Assembly (NCBI RefSeq): GCF_026914185.1
Contig: NC_070564.1
Location: 3,162,001 to 3,226,000 of the forward strand
Source: Puccinia triticina
Lineage: Eukaryota; Basidiomycota; Pucciniomycetes; Pucciniales; Pucciniaceae
Length of the DNA stretch: 64,000 nucleotides
Direction: 5' to 3'
Of this stretch, positions 23,431-35,970 are shown piece by piece. How positions within the stretch are numbered: position 1 is the stretch's first letter; the number at the start of each line of letters is the position of its first letter. The translations under genes were made by a program, and so were the position numbers. The notes below the pieces were generated by a model that was not told where the DNA came from, ran no database searches, and was given only the letters and a program-made list of their open reading frames with translations.

Positions 23431-23916
23431 AGGAGAAGACAGACATTGGTGAAAAATGACAAAAACAACACAAAAGATGATTAGGAGAAACTAGAGTTCA
23501 AAGCGGCTTCGCCGCCATGGGGCCCAAGTGCCTGACACTAAGGCTTGATGGATCCGGGGTTGCACCTTCAGCAAAGCTTACTGAGTGTGATTTGTCGCAT
23601 CAACAACCAGGCCATGCTTGTCAAAGGCAAATTCTGACCTCAAGTGAGTTATGACGAGCCCTTGCTAGCGCGATCAAGGAAGTCAGTAATGCTTGTGTGA
23701 AAGGACAGGTGACTTGTTTTCCTTTCAAAATTCGCGGCAAGACCATGAACAAACCTCTCGAAGTGGTGCATGTCAATTTTGGGGGCTCGGTCACTCCGGC
23801 TACTAACACCGGTCACCTCAACAAGATCAACGGTTTGGTCTGCTTGGCCAAGTACATAAATACACTACAATAGCCTCAAGGCCTGCGGCATCAGCAAGCT
23901 CTGTTTTTTTGCTTTT

Positions 23917-25297
23917 TCAAAGCCCTAGACACTCGTGGTGGTTCTTCCGGGTGATCAGCTCGAACTTGTTGTAGACCGGATGGCTCGGTCGGGGCAAGGA
24001 GCGCGAGGAGCTCGAGACGGGTAGCAGAGCAAAAACGGCATCGGCAATACTGGGCTGGGTGTCAAGGACGGCACAGATGAGCTCAGTGGTGCTGACGGTG
24101 GCCCGAGAGGAGAAGGCAGAGGCAGAGGCAATCAGGCCCAGCAGATCTAAGCCCAATGACTCCATCACGCTTCGGGATTTGCTCGCCTGCCGGTAGACGG
24201 TGTATCCTTGCGGGTCGGTCAGTGATATGGGGCTTGGAGGGAGATGTTCTGGGTGGTGGCTTGGAGGAGCTTGCTATGCCAAGCTCAACACCAGCACTTG
24301 AGACTTCTCCAAAGCGCTCGCCATCCCCGTGACTTGAAGATGATCTGCCCAGAAAGACGAGAAATCTGCACAATCTGTGTTGGGCGCGTTCAAAATTTGA
24401 ACCATGATTGCAAGACCGATTATAATTTGAGCTACTATCGTGATGGAGAATAGTACGAATATCTTTCCCGGTGATGCTCGATTGTAAACAAATTCCCCCG
24501 AGTAAAAATTGTACTCCTCCCCGGAGCCCTGGACCTGTTTTCAAAGTTTAAGAAGTCTTTTTTGAGTTTTCTAGAATGAGGTTGATGTTTTGATTTTCCA
24601 GTGCTACAGTTGGCTACACTTACGAAGCAAGCCAGTGATAGGACAGCTGAGAATACAAGAGTCCAACAGGTGCCTAGGATCCGTAGGGTCACCAAAAAAA
24701 AAAATTGACTTCAAAACCTATGCTGGTCGAGTTTTGCGGGGTTGAAGATAGGTAGGCATCCGGCTACGCGACAGAACAACGCGATGATTGAAATGAGCCA
24801 CCAAGCAAAGAAGACTGATGGCAGGTCGGGCATCATGATATCATCTCCTTGCCGCCTTGGGAGATGGTTGTATTGTAGTCGGGCGGGAAGGCGACGGGGG
24901 TGCAATGAAGCATGTGTCCACGAGCTGCTTGATAGCACAAACCTATGACCATGATAGTGGTCGATGGTGTGAGGATGGGGAAACGGCGAATCAGTGATCA
25001 TCAAAAGAAATGAATCATGTCCGGGCAAGACTGACCTAGCAAGCCGAAATTAAACGACGTGGTATGTGTGTCTTCTGCGTCGGAAGAGGTGCGATGGATG
25101 ACCATAATAATTGCACTTGTCTGCCTCCAAGGGAGAAGCCCGCAAAGAAAAAAGATGATTAGGGCAAGGCAGATCAGGGTGGGGGTCTTCAAGTACATAA
25201 CCTTGATTTTGGTGAATGCGGTGTTGTTTGACGGTTGAATCAGCCGAATATGTAAGGTGGGTTTCCGCGGCCATTGGTCTACTCGAGGGATATCCAT
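23917..25297 (-). CDS. Putative four-TM membrane protein (PalI/SUR7-like architecture), model incomplete
   Basis: Minus-strand exons inferred from hydrophobic segments and splice sites. TM1 is TLICLALIIFFLCGLLPW (ORF ending near 25038). It leads into FNFGLLG, with donor GTCAGT, continuing as LCY and a C-rich loop after the acceptor near 24943. TM2 is FFAWWLISIIALFCRVAGC. TM3 is WTLVFSAVLSLACF. A loop GEEYNFYSGEFVYNRASPGK follows an ACAG acceptor near 24538, then TM4 IFVLFSITIVAQIIIGLAIM. The tail probably continues in the frame ending at 23917. Four TMs with a G-L-G-x-C loop resemble fungal PalI/SUR7 or claudin-like proteins. The frame between the Cys loop and TM2 does not join (near 24830-24845), so there is an indel, an odd intron or a pseudogene. 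Function not assigned. Confidence 0.42.
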
Positions 25298-25729
25298 GGG
25301 GGTGACGTTCCGAAATGGGAGAGTTATGCGGGGTTAACTCTGAGGATGACAATGAGTGTAAGAGTATTAGTATTGTGTTTTGAATAATTCTTGGACATTT
25401 GGGTAATCCCCCCCTCCATCACAAAAACACCAACTTCACTTGATGTATGCCAAAAATGGGGTTCACTCACAGATTCTACTGGTATCCAGCTACCAGTGCC
25501 TCCCAGACCCCAAAAGTGTAGCTTTTAAACTTTCCGGTGCAGAACTAATTTTGGAAAAGTGTCCAAGCTTTTTACAAAACACAATATGTAAATTTCATTT
25601 GTCCTGCAGGGATTAGTGGATTTGCATGCTCCATAAAGGTCAATTTTTGCTTGCAGGTGTGAAAGTGTAGCTGCGGCGCCACCGGACACATTTTTACAAG
25701 GTGTGTGTAACATGGCACCAGTTTACATT

Positions 25730-27400
25730 AGGGGGGTTCACAATTGAAATTTACAAAAGTTTGGAGCTAAATTTAAGGCCCTTCCACCAGGAAAATTTTC
25801 ATGTCAACTGGGGGCAGGTGACGTGAAGGCATCTCCAGTTTGGTCTCCATTCCAACTCCACTCTGAAAATCAGCCCACCACTTGTACTGCTCATTCCAAT
25901 GAGCAGGTTCATTCATGTTCAGCTCACTTCATGCTCATATTCTGCTCAGAAAACGTATGTATATGTATATGTACATATGTACATAAATGAGCTGTGCTTT
26001 GGGATTGCCGGATTCACACGCACGCGTGTAGTCTGACGCCTTGGCCCTCGCACCCATCTGGGGTGCACCTGCTCCCGGAGGACCCACTCGGCTAACCTCT
26101 CCTCCCTTACGGACACTTCTCGGCCCTTGGGATCCCTCTCAGGGGACCTCAAGCCAATGCAAGGCCGTGAGGAGGGGAATCCCTAGCGGACTGGGGAACA
26201 CACCTCCCCGACCCTCACACAGGAGTCTTGGAGTCCCCCTCCCGGGTTCTCGGGACTCCTTGGGCGCCGCAACATAGCGCCAAGCCTGTGAGTAGGAATG
26301 AGACGGCTCCCGCCGCAAGTTCGAGTGTACATAACCGCTAAGCACGGGCGGCGAGCTAGCCTAACATAATCCCCTTGTTTCAGGGGCCGGGGGAGCCTCG
26401 CGAAGCAAGCCTCTGAATCGCTCCGCGGGAGGGGCCCGGCGGTGTTTCACCCGCCTCCCTCTGAAACAAGGGGCTTGTGTTAAGCTAGGGCGGCGAGCAT
26501 GCACAGTGCACCTGCCCTGCCAGGAGGCCGCCCCGCCGCGTTTAGGTCAGAGTGGACTCGATGGCGAGTACACATGGCCATCCAAGTGAGTCTCCTCTGC
26601 CTGGTGGCCAGTACCAACCGGCCATCCAGTGAGCCCCTGCTGGATGGCGGTGTGTACCGGCCATCGAGCGGAGCCAAGCCCCTGCTTGATGGGCGGTGTG
26701 TACCGGCCATCGAGCGGAGGGGAGCCCCTGCTTGATGGCGGTGTGTACCGGCCATCGAGCGGAGGGGAGCCCCTGCTGGATGGTGGTGTGTACCGGCCAT
26801 TGAGCGGAGCCGAGCCCCTGCTTGATGGCCGGTGTGTACCGGCCATCGAGCGGAGGGGAGCCCCTGCTGGATGGCGGTGTGTACCGGCCATCGAGCGGAG
26901 CCGAGCCCCTGCTTGATGGCCGGTGTGTAACCGCCATCGAGCGGAGGGGAGCCCCTGCTGGATGGCGGTGTCAATGGCCACACAATGGCTTGGGGAAGAC
27001 TTGCTCTCAAGGTGTAATACATACATATCCTTGCAGCCCCCTGAAGCTGAACAAAAGTCTGAACTTGAACATTCGAGCTCAGGAGTTCAGCAATGTTGGT
27101 GGATGAGCGGACTCAGTCTTACTCACCCACCCCTGATGCGCAAATGAGTAAAGAAATACATTGCACAGAGTCGTGCTGAAGTTGTGGCAGAGTCTCAGCC
27201 TGTGTTCCTTCATGTCACCTGCCCCCAGTTGACATGAATTTTTTCCTGGTGTTCTGAACAAAATTTTAAAAATTTGGTAAAATGCACAGCAGCATGTTGT
27301 ACTGGTCAATCAGTCCAATTGATCAATTTTTTAAAAAAATGTTTGTAAACACCTTAAAATGTGTCCTAAAATTTTGTGAATTTCAATTGTGAACCCCCCT
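25730..27400. mobile_element. 1.67-kb terminal-inverted-repeat element, AGGGGGGTTCACAATTG family, copy 1
   Basis: The ends are perfect inverted repeats of 22 bp beginning AGGGGGGTTCACAATTGAAA, flanked by ATT on both sides (25727-25729, 27401-27403). A TA duplication shared with the terminal A/T is the alternative reading. Subterminal CCAGGAAAA/TTTTTCCTGG words and a self-complementary GTCAACTGGGGGCAGGTGAC (left) with its complement (right) are symmetric. No transposase. The cargo is the array at 26560-26985. A second copy with different cargo is at 46805-48374. Confidence 0.75.
26560..26985. repeat. Palindromic tandem array, GTACCGGCCATCGAGCGGAG type
   Basis: About eight units of roughly 45-50 bp built from GGATGGCGGTGTGTACCGGC, CATCGAGCGGAGGGGAGCC and CCTGCT. 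GTACCGGCCAT against ATGGCGGTGTGTAC makes each unit partly self-complementary. The arrays create long Pro/Arg/Gly-rich chance ORFs on both strands (26480-27026), which are not genes. Confidence 0.85.
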
Positions 27401-28015
27401 ATTGGGTGATTTGCACACACCCAATGTAAATTTATTTTTGCACCCAGTCCAGTGTAATTTTACATTGCCCAAAGCATGTAATTCATACATTGTAAAATTA
27501 ATCCACCCCATACTTTTTGCCTGAGAGTTTGGGGCTTTTGTGGCTTTTTATGCCCTTTTTTCCTTTCGTCCTCCACACAGCAAAGACTGACAAGCCTCTG
27601 CTGAAGCCCTGAAGGGTCAATATAGCTGACCATCTTGGCTTCATGTCCAATATATCCTCATAATGAGGATTGGATGCATGAGCTGGATTGGCCGAGGCAT
27701 ATTGACCAGAGCTTGGAGAGCTTGGATCCTGTGGAATTGAATTGAATGAGCATACTGTTTTCCAAGGTCAGTTCAATCCACACATGTTATACAGCCCAGA
27801 ATACCCCAAAAACCATAAGTTTGGAGGGTCATGGGAGGAGAACGCTTGGACTTCCAGAGACGTGTGTAGCGGCAAAAGATAGGGAAGAGTGAGACAAGTT
27901 TCATGATCCAAGGGGCATGCCTGGGGCCCTTTGGGAACAGGGTAAAAATTTGAATGGCACAAAACACCCACCAAAAGGCCTCAAACCCTCAGGCCAAAAA
28001 GTGGACATTAGTCCC
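27401..28015. other. Intergenic with TTTACATTG-type repeats; no gene
   Basis: 27405-27510 repeats CAATGTAAA/TTTTACATT words as at 23085-23430. The rest has no recognised feature. Confidence 0.5.
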
Positions 28016-28174
28016 AAGTCCCTCCTTTGGAGGTCGCGCTTTGCGCGAGGGCGCTTCGCGCCAGCCCAGGCTGTACCAGGGCCCTCCGAAGTGGGGGACT
28101 TGTGTTAAGTTAGGTACAGCCTGGGCTGGCGCAAAGCGCCCTTGCGCAAAGCGCGACCTCTGAAGGAGGGACTT
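28016..28174. repeat. Large hairpin with two 62-nt arms, MULE terminal-repeat type
   Basis: The left arm 28016-28077 begins AAGTCCCTCCTTTGGAGGTC and ends CTGTACC. The right arm 28113-28174 is its near-perfect reverse complement. Each arm contains smaller hairpins (GCGCTTTGCGC, GCGCTTCGCGC). GTTAAGTTAGG in the spacer is the outer end of the MULE terminal repeat seen at 38574 and 53544. Confidence 0.8.
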
Positions 28175-29507
28175 GCAGGTAAAGCCAAGAATTTGGCTTG
28201 AGAGCTTTCAGTGTTTTGGTGGGAGTTTTTTCCCGCTGCCCTTTCAGGGGTCTTCTCCTTGTGTATTCCTATAGCCTGTGGTGCCAGATTAAAGGCCTGA
28301 TTTTTCTCTTTCTTTTGGTCTCAATCACCACTTTTTCCCCCTTCACAAACTCCTTCCATCCCCCTTTGAAGTTTGTGATTTTTTTGTGTTCGGCCAGAAG
28401 TGTGTATGCAAATTCCAAGAAGATCCATTTGGACTTAATTTAAATACAGAACTCCATCATCCATCCACCTTGACTGCTGAGCAAGGGCAGCACTCTCCTT
28501 CAAGTGTAGATATCACAAAAGTGACACTACATTGAAGCTGAGATGCTCAGCTATCCCGTGTCACAATGAGTGCGCGCTGTGTAATGTAAATTTGATTCAA
28601 AAATTTGGCCAAAAGCCACAAATTTCCTGAAGCTCTCACATGGAAAAAAGCCAATAACTCATAAGCCTCCCATTGGGGATGGGAGATGCTTCGCATCGGG
28701 GTGCTCCGCACCCCCAGTCCTGGGAGGCTTAGTTAAGTCAGGGGAAGCTAACGACACAAGTCCCCCCTGGTGGGAGGCTCGCTGTGCAGCCCCTCCCGCA
28801 GGGAGGGACTTGTGCACAAAGTCAAAAATTTGGCTGAGAAAGAAATCATGAATGGCTGGAGGAAAAATACTTAGCATCACCCAGCCTCCCCCTCAGCTCC
28901 TGTGGACCTGCCCCAGAGCCAAATTACACTCCTCAATTTCAGCTTTCAAATGGTGCTGGTCTTATCTCCTCAATCCTTATCATTTTTGCTGTACTAATGT
29001 TTTGAAATAAAAAAAACACAAAGAAATGTAAACCAAGGAATGACAACCATCATGCCTTGTGGATATTGGATTCACAAGCCTGCATATATCTGCAGATCCT
29101 ACACCTGTAGCCACTCAATTGTTGCAGATAGAATATCCAATTGTGCATATTATCAGAAAATCCAAAAATGGATCTTCAGTGCAATGTAATATCCTCCAGG
29201 ATTCCTTTGACCTCCAAAACGGATTCCTTCAATCAGTTTTGGAGTTTATGCCTCAAAAACTTGTGGGAGGGTGCCCATCAGTACTGCCAAGAAAATGTCT
29301 ATTCAGTTTTTCTTGTACATATTTTGGTGAATTTTAAATTGTGTTTTTGTGTTTTTAGGATTTAAAATCCTTCCTTTGTCTGCCAGCCTGCAGACATTAT
29401 TGCCACTCCTACGGTGAGCCCTGTGGGCAGGGTCCCCTGGACCCTCTGTTCAAGGGGCTTAGTTAAGCTAGGGGGGGAAGGGGGTCTGCTGGCTGCCGGG
29501 CCATTCA
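28175..29507. other. Repeat-rich intergenic, MULE terminal-repeat relics, no gene
   Basis: At about 28675-28736 and 28753-28815 two further AAGTCCC/GGGACTT hairpins sit back to back (one ends TTAGTTAAGTCAGG, the next begins GCTAACGACACAAGTCCC). ORFs such as 29059-29337 have no family signature. Confidence 0.5.
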
Positions 29508-30488
29508 GAGCATCTCCAACGGTCCGGGGGGCAGTTGGCCTGTGTTCCCCGGCCCGCAGACACATTTCACAGCAGTCGCGGCTCAGCTCCAATTATGGAC
29601 TGGCAGTTTAAGCCGCAATCCGACTGAAAGCTCACTCCTCCAGCGCCACCCACCACCCTCTGCAAGCCTGATTCCGGTCATTGGGATGCACACATATCAA
29701 TGACTGGAACATTCTGGTCACATTCTGGTTGTTGGGAAGCATGTATCTCAATGACCGGAGCAAACCTGGTCATCAAGTGGAGGAAACACTGCTCTTGATG
29801 ACCAGAACGGACCCAGTCATCAAGGGGAGTGTTTACTCCTCTCGATGACCGGAACGGACCCAGTCATTGAGGAGAGTGTTTACTCCTCTTGATGACCGGA
29901 ACGGACACAGTCATCAAGGGGAGTGTTTACTCCTCTTGATGACCCGAACGGACCCAGTCATCAAGGGGAGTGTTTACTCCTTTCCGGAGAGAACCGGTCA
30001 TCAAGGGGAGTGTTTACTCCTCTTGATGACCGGAGAGAACCGGTCATCAAGGGGAGTAAACACTCCTCTCAATCATCAGAGAGAACCGGTCAATGAGGGG
30101 AGTGTTTACTTGTTTACTCCTCTCAATGATCAGAGAGAACCGGTCATCAAGGGGAGTGTTTACTCCTCTTGATGACCGGAAAAGACCCTGTTATCAAGAC
30201 GAGGCTCGTTGATTCAATTGCTGAAGTTTTTGTTTTCTTCCTTGGTGAGCTGCAAGTGTTGATACTGTGTTGTCCATCTTTGCAAGGTATGAAGACAAGC
30301 GGATGCAGGTGTGTGTGGTCAATTGCGGCCGGGAGGCAACCCGCAGAAGTCAGCAGGTGATTGCGGGTTGGACTGCCCCCGGCAATGTTCCCAGGGTTAT
30401 TCCGCGGGTCCGTTAGCGCGCAAAACAGGAATCCGGGCGGCCAAAGTTTGCCCCCAAACGCCCAGTCGCGGCTCCGTTAGAGATGCTC
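29508..30488. mobile_element. PIF/Harbinger-type MITE, TCA target duplication, GACCGG array cargo
   Basis: The left end is GAGCATCTCCAACGG and the right end is CCGTTAGAGATGCTC. TCA flanks both sides (29505-29507, 30489-30491). GAGCATCTC ends and a 3-bp duplication fit PIF/Harbinger. No transposase. The ends differ from the 5900-6785 MITE beyond GAGCATC, so this is a sister family carrying the same class of cargo. Confidence 0.75.
29670..30200. repeat. Palindromic array, GATGACCGGAACGGACCCAG type
   Basis: About ten units of roughly 45 bp: GATGACCGGAACGGACCCAG, TCATCAAGGGGAGTGTTTAC, TCCTCTT. GAGTGTTTACTCCTC is itself a palindrome, and GATGACCGG pairs with CCAGTCATC. Variants such as GAGAGAACCGGTCATC recur in the 3' half. 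Confidence 0.88.
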
Positions 30489-30581
30489 TCACTGTGGCTG
30501 CTCTTCTGGGAGGCACTTTGCAACACGGTGGCTGAGGAAATCACAGATGGATGGAGGGTTAATTGTAAGCTGCAGCCAGTA

Positions 30582-31679
30582 TGGTTGTTGGCGCCACTTT
30601 TGAAAAAGTGGGTGCCAGCCGGCGCCTCAAAAATGCCAGGAGATGGCGCCTTTGCTTGGGGGTGCCAAGTTTTTTTTTGTGGTAAAACCATAAAATGGAT
30701 GGATTGCTTACAAGTGAAATGTTTAAGCTTATGAAGGAAATTTTTAAGTATTTATATACATGAAGAAACAATGACACATTTTCAAGAAAATCAACACATG
30801 AGGTCTTTGGGGTTCCAGTTTGAATCCTTGTCAGTGCTACCGATTGCATCAACATCAATGACCCCGTTGTACTTGTTTAGTGGAGGAAATTTTTCCACCA
30901 AATTAAAGTCAAAGAACGTATCCAGGAAGGCATCTTCCCGTGAGACAAGTACCTCATTCCAAGCTTGATCTTGGTTGAAAAAACCTTCTCCAAATGCTTC
31001 CAGCTTGGCTTGTTATGGTCTGTTCCGGGGAGAGGAAGATGGAGTCTGGGGGTTCTGGATCCAAGATGGTAGATTGCAGGATGAGGAAGAGGCTTGGATC
31101 TCCAGCCTCTTGAACCTTGAGTACGGTCCATGACATGTACGTGTAGTCTATGTACATGTGAGTCTGTGCTGCGGAGCCCGGGCTATGGCTCATAACATGG
31201 CTGGAGCAAGAAAGAAGTCATATAATTTCATGCTTTCATAATTGGAGTCTTCTTTTCTACTGTTTTTGACTTCTTATGAACTAGCAAAGGGTCTCCTTGA
31301 AGAAGATACAGTTTTATTTGAGACATCATTTTCAATGTATTTGGCAAAATTTGATTTTGAGTTTTGGTCTTCACTGCGGCCATCACCAAAAACAGTCCCT
31401 TGACTCCAGCAGCATGAGGAACAATCTGCAGGAGACCAGTAGCAAGCTTCTTCACTGATTATGAATCTACCAATTGAGGTACCATTTGATGGTAATGGGA
31501 CTTGTTTCCATCCATTTTCCAACTACTTGTCACTTGTTCCCAGCCTTTCCCATCCCTTGAAAAACCAGCCTTCCTGATTGCGCGCTGACCCCCAATTATT
31601 TGGAAAAATTGCGCGTCTGGGTGCGCAGGTGCAGGGTGGGCGCACCTAGGCGCGCCATGTGAGGTGGCGCCAACAACCA
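30582..31679. mobile_element. 1.1-kb inverted-repeat element with TGGTTGTTGGCGCCAC ends
   Basis: TGGTTGTTGGCGCCAC (30582-30597) is matched by GTGGCGCCAACAACCA (31664-31679). Subterminal GCGCC/GGCGC words are symmetric as well. The internal ORFs (30559-31522) are short and unsupported. No clear target duplication, so the class is unassigned. Confidence 0.55.
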
Positions 31680-33582
31680 CGATAGCCAGCCTATTATTTT
31701 TGGGTTGGGTGGAGGTAGATTGGAAAATATGCTGGCCAAACCCACCAATCCAATGCCATTCTATGAAGGTTGGGTTGGCCCTGGGTTTAGGGGAAGTCTC
31801 CTGAGACTGGGCGCTAAGTTAGCCCAGATTATAGGGCACTTGGTTTAACCCTGTATTTTACACAATTGACAATCCAAACCAAGAAACTTCAATCTTCAAC
31901 AACAAGCTCTGTTATCATGTATATCCCAACACAGATGACCACACTCTTCCTTTCCCTGAGAAACAATAAAAATGTCAAAGCTCAATATTCAAGATCCAAG
32001 ACACAACAAACAGTGTGAAAGCTGCAGCTCACCAGACTGCAAGATAAAAAAGGCAAAAAAAAACTCAACATGCAAGAGCCGGATTGAGGTGCTGTCAGCC
32101 TTAGAGTCAACACAGCTGACCTAAAAGCTGCCTTTTCTACCTTTTTACATATGAATTACTTCAAATCTTTTTCATCTTAAGAGATAACCTTGTTTTGACT
32201 TCATATTCTGTTTCCCCATGAAATTTTAACCTCATTTACAATTTACCATTTCTTTATAACTCTACTCCTTCCCTGAGTTCTTGAGTTGTGGTGCGCATGC
32301 GCAGTTGTGATGTGTAAGCGCTACCAGGCGCGCCAAACCACATGTACATATGTAATTACATAAGCAAACTGTGAAAATTTTTGAAGTCAGGATCCCCCTT
32401 GCCTGAGGAGGATCTACAGACTTCAGCACACCAGAACCACACCCCAGATAACCCCAGGATCACCACCAAAGAGATTACCACGCTCCCAGTATACCTACCG
32501 TCACAGGCGCCTAGGATATTGACGGGAAGTAACCTCTTTCACTGAACCTTGTTTATCTCAGAGGTACAACTCTGTGTCTGCTTGATTGCTCTTCTTTTTT
32601 GCTGGCCTTTGCCCCATCTTTGATCACAGGTCTGTACCTGTCTTGATATCATCAACCAAAGGATTCTGCTGCTTTATATCCTTCTTTTTCTGTTGTTTTT
32701 GTAAGAAACAAACCACATAGTTTTCCCTTTAAAGAACCTTGACTATCCAGAAGGAAGCTAAAAAATTGTGGCTGGATTAAACTTGTCTAATCCAGGAACC
32801 CTCCATGTTTCTTTGGTGAGAGGAGGCTGTTGCACTCTCTAGCACAGCTTGGCAGCACTCCCTTAAGGAGGTAGCATTGCCAGTGGAAGTTAGTACCCAC
32901 CAGAATAAATTTGAATATCTGCTTATTTTGAATCTGCTCAGTTTCTCTCTCTCTTTCTTTCTCTCTCTCTGTTTGTATTTCTTTATCCCAAGAAATCCAA
33001 CCAGATTCCACCCATTTTTCTTTCCTGTAGTAAAATAAGAGACTCAGGCTCACAGGTGTTCCTTCAAGTTCTTTTTGAGATATTGGTTGATCCAATGCTC
33101 CATCAATTAATACACCCCTTTCTCTGCAACCTTGTAGGATTCTGGTATGAAAGCCTTGTTGATCCAAAGCAATAGCAGTGGATGAAGCTCCATCTCTTGG
33201 GTGATGTCCTTCAGGGTCTCCTTGGAATTTGCCCCGTCTGCCTGATGATAGCGGAGTATTGGTGGTAATGGTGGTGAGATAGCATAGCCTTGGAGTTGGC
33301 ACACATCAAGGGCCTTTCCATTCTAGTTGAGGGGAATTTTCATGTCCAGCATTCCCGTTGCTTCTCTCTGGGGTGGAGGGGAGCAATAAAGGCCCTCCAT
33401 CAACACCAGCATGCCAGAAATGGAAATGAAGCACCTACATGACCTAGCTGACCATATGCATATTGCTGATAAGAGGTTGTGTTTTTCCCCCTGAGGGTAC
33501 TGAGGCCAAATTGCTGGGATTTGGGTTGCAGTTCTCAGTGTGCTTTGACACACTCCTAGTAATGGAGTTGGCACACTCCTAG
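31680..33582. other. AT-rich intergenic, no gene recognised
   Basis: Contains a CT-rich microsatellite (32943-32972) and a GCGCATGCGC palindrome near 32292. The ORF 32787-33302 (-) is partly microsatellite-encoded and not convincing. Confidence 0.5.
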
Positions 33583-34810
33583 TTAGAGATGGCCAACGGG
33601 TACCCAGAACCACTTGGCGGGTACCTGTCACTGCTCTCCCATACCCGTCCGCGTGTGCCGTGTACAGGTCTGGGTAGGGGATTTTGGCTGAAAAACCACA
33701 GTGTTCCCGTCATTGTCAGCTTGATGGCCGGTCTTCAAGTGGGGTACACACCTGGCCAGTCATCAAGTGGAGTACACACCCCGCTTGATGACCAGACATT
33801 GAGCGGAGTAAACACCCCGCTTGATGACTGGACATTGAGTGGAGTACACACCCCGCTTGATGACCGGACATCAAGCGGGATACACCTCCCACTCAATGAC
33901 TGGCTGTCAAGCAAGGTACACACCCCGCTTGATGGCATTGAGTGGGGTACACACATTGCACAATGACTGGTCATTGAGTGGGGTACACAACCTTGATGGC
34001 CATCAAGTGGGATGTGCACTCAATGACTGGCCATCAAGTGGGATGTGCACTCAATGACTGGCCATCAAGTGGGATGCGCTCTTGATGACCGGCCAACAAG
34101 TGGGGTACACACCCCACTTGATTGTTGAGATGAACAGGGACTGGAGACAGCAGACACGACGCTGGGAGTGGATGAGATGGTGGAAGGATATGTATTGCAA
34201 CTTTCAGAGAAAGAAAAAAAGAAAACAGGAAAATGAAGAAAGAGGAAAAGAGAGAAAAGAGGAAATGACAAAACATACCTGGAGACAGCAGACACGACGC
34301 CGGGAGTGGATGAGATGGTGGAAGGATGAGGAAAGGAGATCCTTCCACGTCTGCTGCCTCCAGTACACAAACAGAGAGAGTGAAACTAATGAGAAACCTG
34401 ACAAGCTATGTGACATGTGTGTAGCATCAAGAAAAAAAGGAGATGGAAAAAGGAAAAGGACAACCCTCCAGCTCAACATTGATGACATCAAACACCCCGC
34501 TCAATGACTGGGCATCGACCAGGGTGATCATGATGGCTGGCCATTGAGCGGGCCGGTGTGTACTCCGCTTGATGACCGGCCTACACCCACTTGATGGCTG
34601 GTCACCGGGTGGAGTGTGCATCCCACTTGATGGCTGGTAATCAAGAGGGGTGTGTACCCCGCTCAATGTGCGGTCATCAAGAGGGGTGTGTACCCCGCTC
34701 AATGTGCAGTCATCAAGTGGGGTATGTACTCCGGCGCTTGATGACCAGCCAACAAGAGGGGTGTCTACCCCACTCAATGGGTCACTCTCAAAATGTAGGG
34801 GTGGTACCCG
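33583..34810. repeat. Palindromic array region, CAAGCGGGGTACACACC / GATGACCGG type
   Basis: Two arrays (about 33715-34125 and 34490-34790) alternate GATGACCGG-like and GGGTACACACCCCGCTTGAT words in both orientations. The left border TTAGAGATGGCCAACGGGTA resembles, inverted, the end at 44925-44945 (GGTACCTGGTGCCATCTCTA), so these may be ends of one family. Near-identical blocks at 34138-34195 and 34278-34330 (starting CTGGAGACAGCAGACACGAC) separate the arrays. Similar GGCACACTCCTAG text lies outside both borders. Confidence 0.7.
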
Positions 34811-35857
34811 CGGATACCTGCCTCAAGTACCGCCAGTACTGCGTGCTTTGGCACACTCCTAGGAACGGAGTGTGCTTTAGCACATCATCATATTATTTTT
34901 TTTGTGTTGGATTCCCCACATTCCAAGATGCCTAATTACATGTTTCAACTTCAATCAGCTGTTCTCTCCAACCCCCCTCCTCCTCCTGCTTCCAATTCAG
35001 ATACCCTTGACAATGCTGCCTTGCTTTTTGCAGGCTCTGTGTTCAACAGCCAGACCCACAAACTCACTACTTCCTCCCCAACCCTTCAATTCAAATCCCT
35101 CAAGCCCAATCCATTCAAGTCGTGCCGGAGGGCTTTCTGCGGCCGCTTCCATGGCTCTCCAAGCGCCTCTCTCCATCATGAGATTCCGGTGACCTTTTTT
35201 GCAGCCGTTCCGCGAGCTAAGCAACTCACTGGTGAGGAACTCCTACCGTTCCAGGCGGTAGGCAGTTGGCGGAGGGGAATGAGAAAAAGAAAGTTTGAGA
35301 TGTGTATGCCCTCCGGGGTGATTGGCCGTGAATGAGCGCAGAGAAATGTGTAGCGTTGGGGGGGGGGGGTGATTTTCTGACGGCTGGAATTGCGCGTCGG
35401 CGGTGTTTGTCTTGAGAGAGGAGCCGGGGATACTGCCTGCGGGAGTATGATCAAAACCAGTGAGTGGTGGAGATTGGCGTTGCGGGGTAAACAAACTTAG
35501 AAGACGTGCAAAAACTGAGAATACAGGCCGAATTGGCGCCAAGACAATAACTTTTAATTTGATGGAAGACTCAAAAATACGGTTCAGAGTAGGTCCATGC
35601 CGCTCCAAAGCTTGAGTTTGAACTGAACTCCAACCTTGGAGTTAGTGACATCTAGCAGACATCTCATCACAACCTAGCGCGCACGTGCGCGCTACAACAA
35701 CTAGACAACTGAAACAAAACAAGACAAAAAGAAAACAAAACCAAACACATAGAAGAGAATAGAAAGAGGAAGAAATCCTGAAACGCCTTGAGGATGCGCG
35801 CCACGCCGCGCTGTCGGACCTGAGAAAGTCTTGAGGGCTGAGGACTGCGCCATAACT
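34811..35857. other. Intergenic; unsupported ORF 34904-35335
   Basis: A 143-aa frame (34904-35335, +) contains PPPPP and basic runs and no recognised domain. It may be a gene fragment or chance. A GCGCACGTGCGCGC palindrome lies near 35679. Confidence 0.35.
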
Positions 35858-35970
35858 CTCATTGAGTCGTGGGACCCAATAATAATTGATTGAGTCGTGG
35901 GACCCAATAATAATTGATTGAGTCGCGGGACCCAATCAGATTACCTAATCATAATTCATTGAGTTGCAGG
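35858..35970. repeat. Tandem repeat of about 29 bp (TTGAGTCGTGGGACCCAATA)
   Basis: Four imperfect copies at roughly 35860, 35889, 35918 and 35957, the last two diverged. Confidence 0.8.

Noticed and set aside
26480..27026. Long overlapping ORFs on both strands with repeated peptide units
   Set aside because: They are translations of the 45-50 bp tandem array in several frames; no start context, splice sites or family match.
32787..33302. 171-aa minus-strand ORF
   Set aside because: Its centre is encoded by a CT microsatellite; no recognisable domain.
34204..34507. Lys/Glu-rich ORF in the array region
   Set aside because: Composition follows a purine-rich stretch and a local duplication; no start support or domain.
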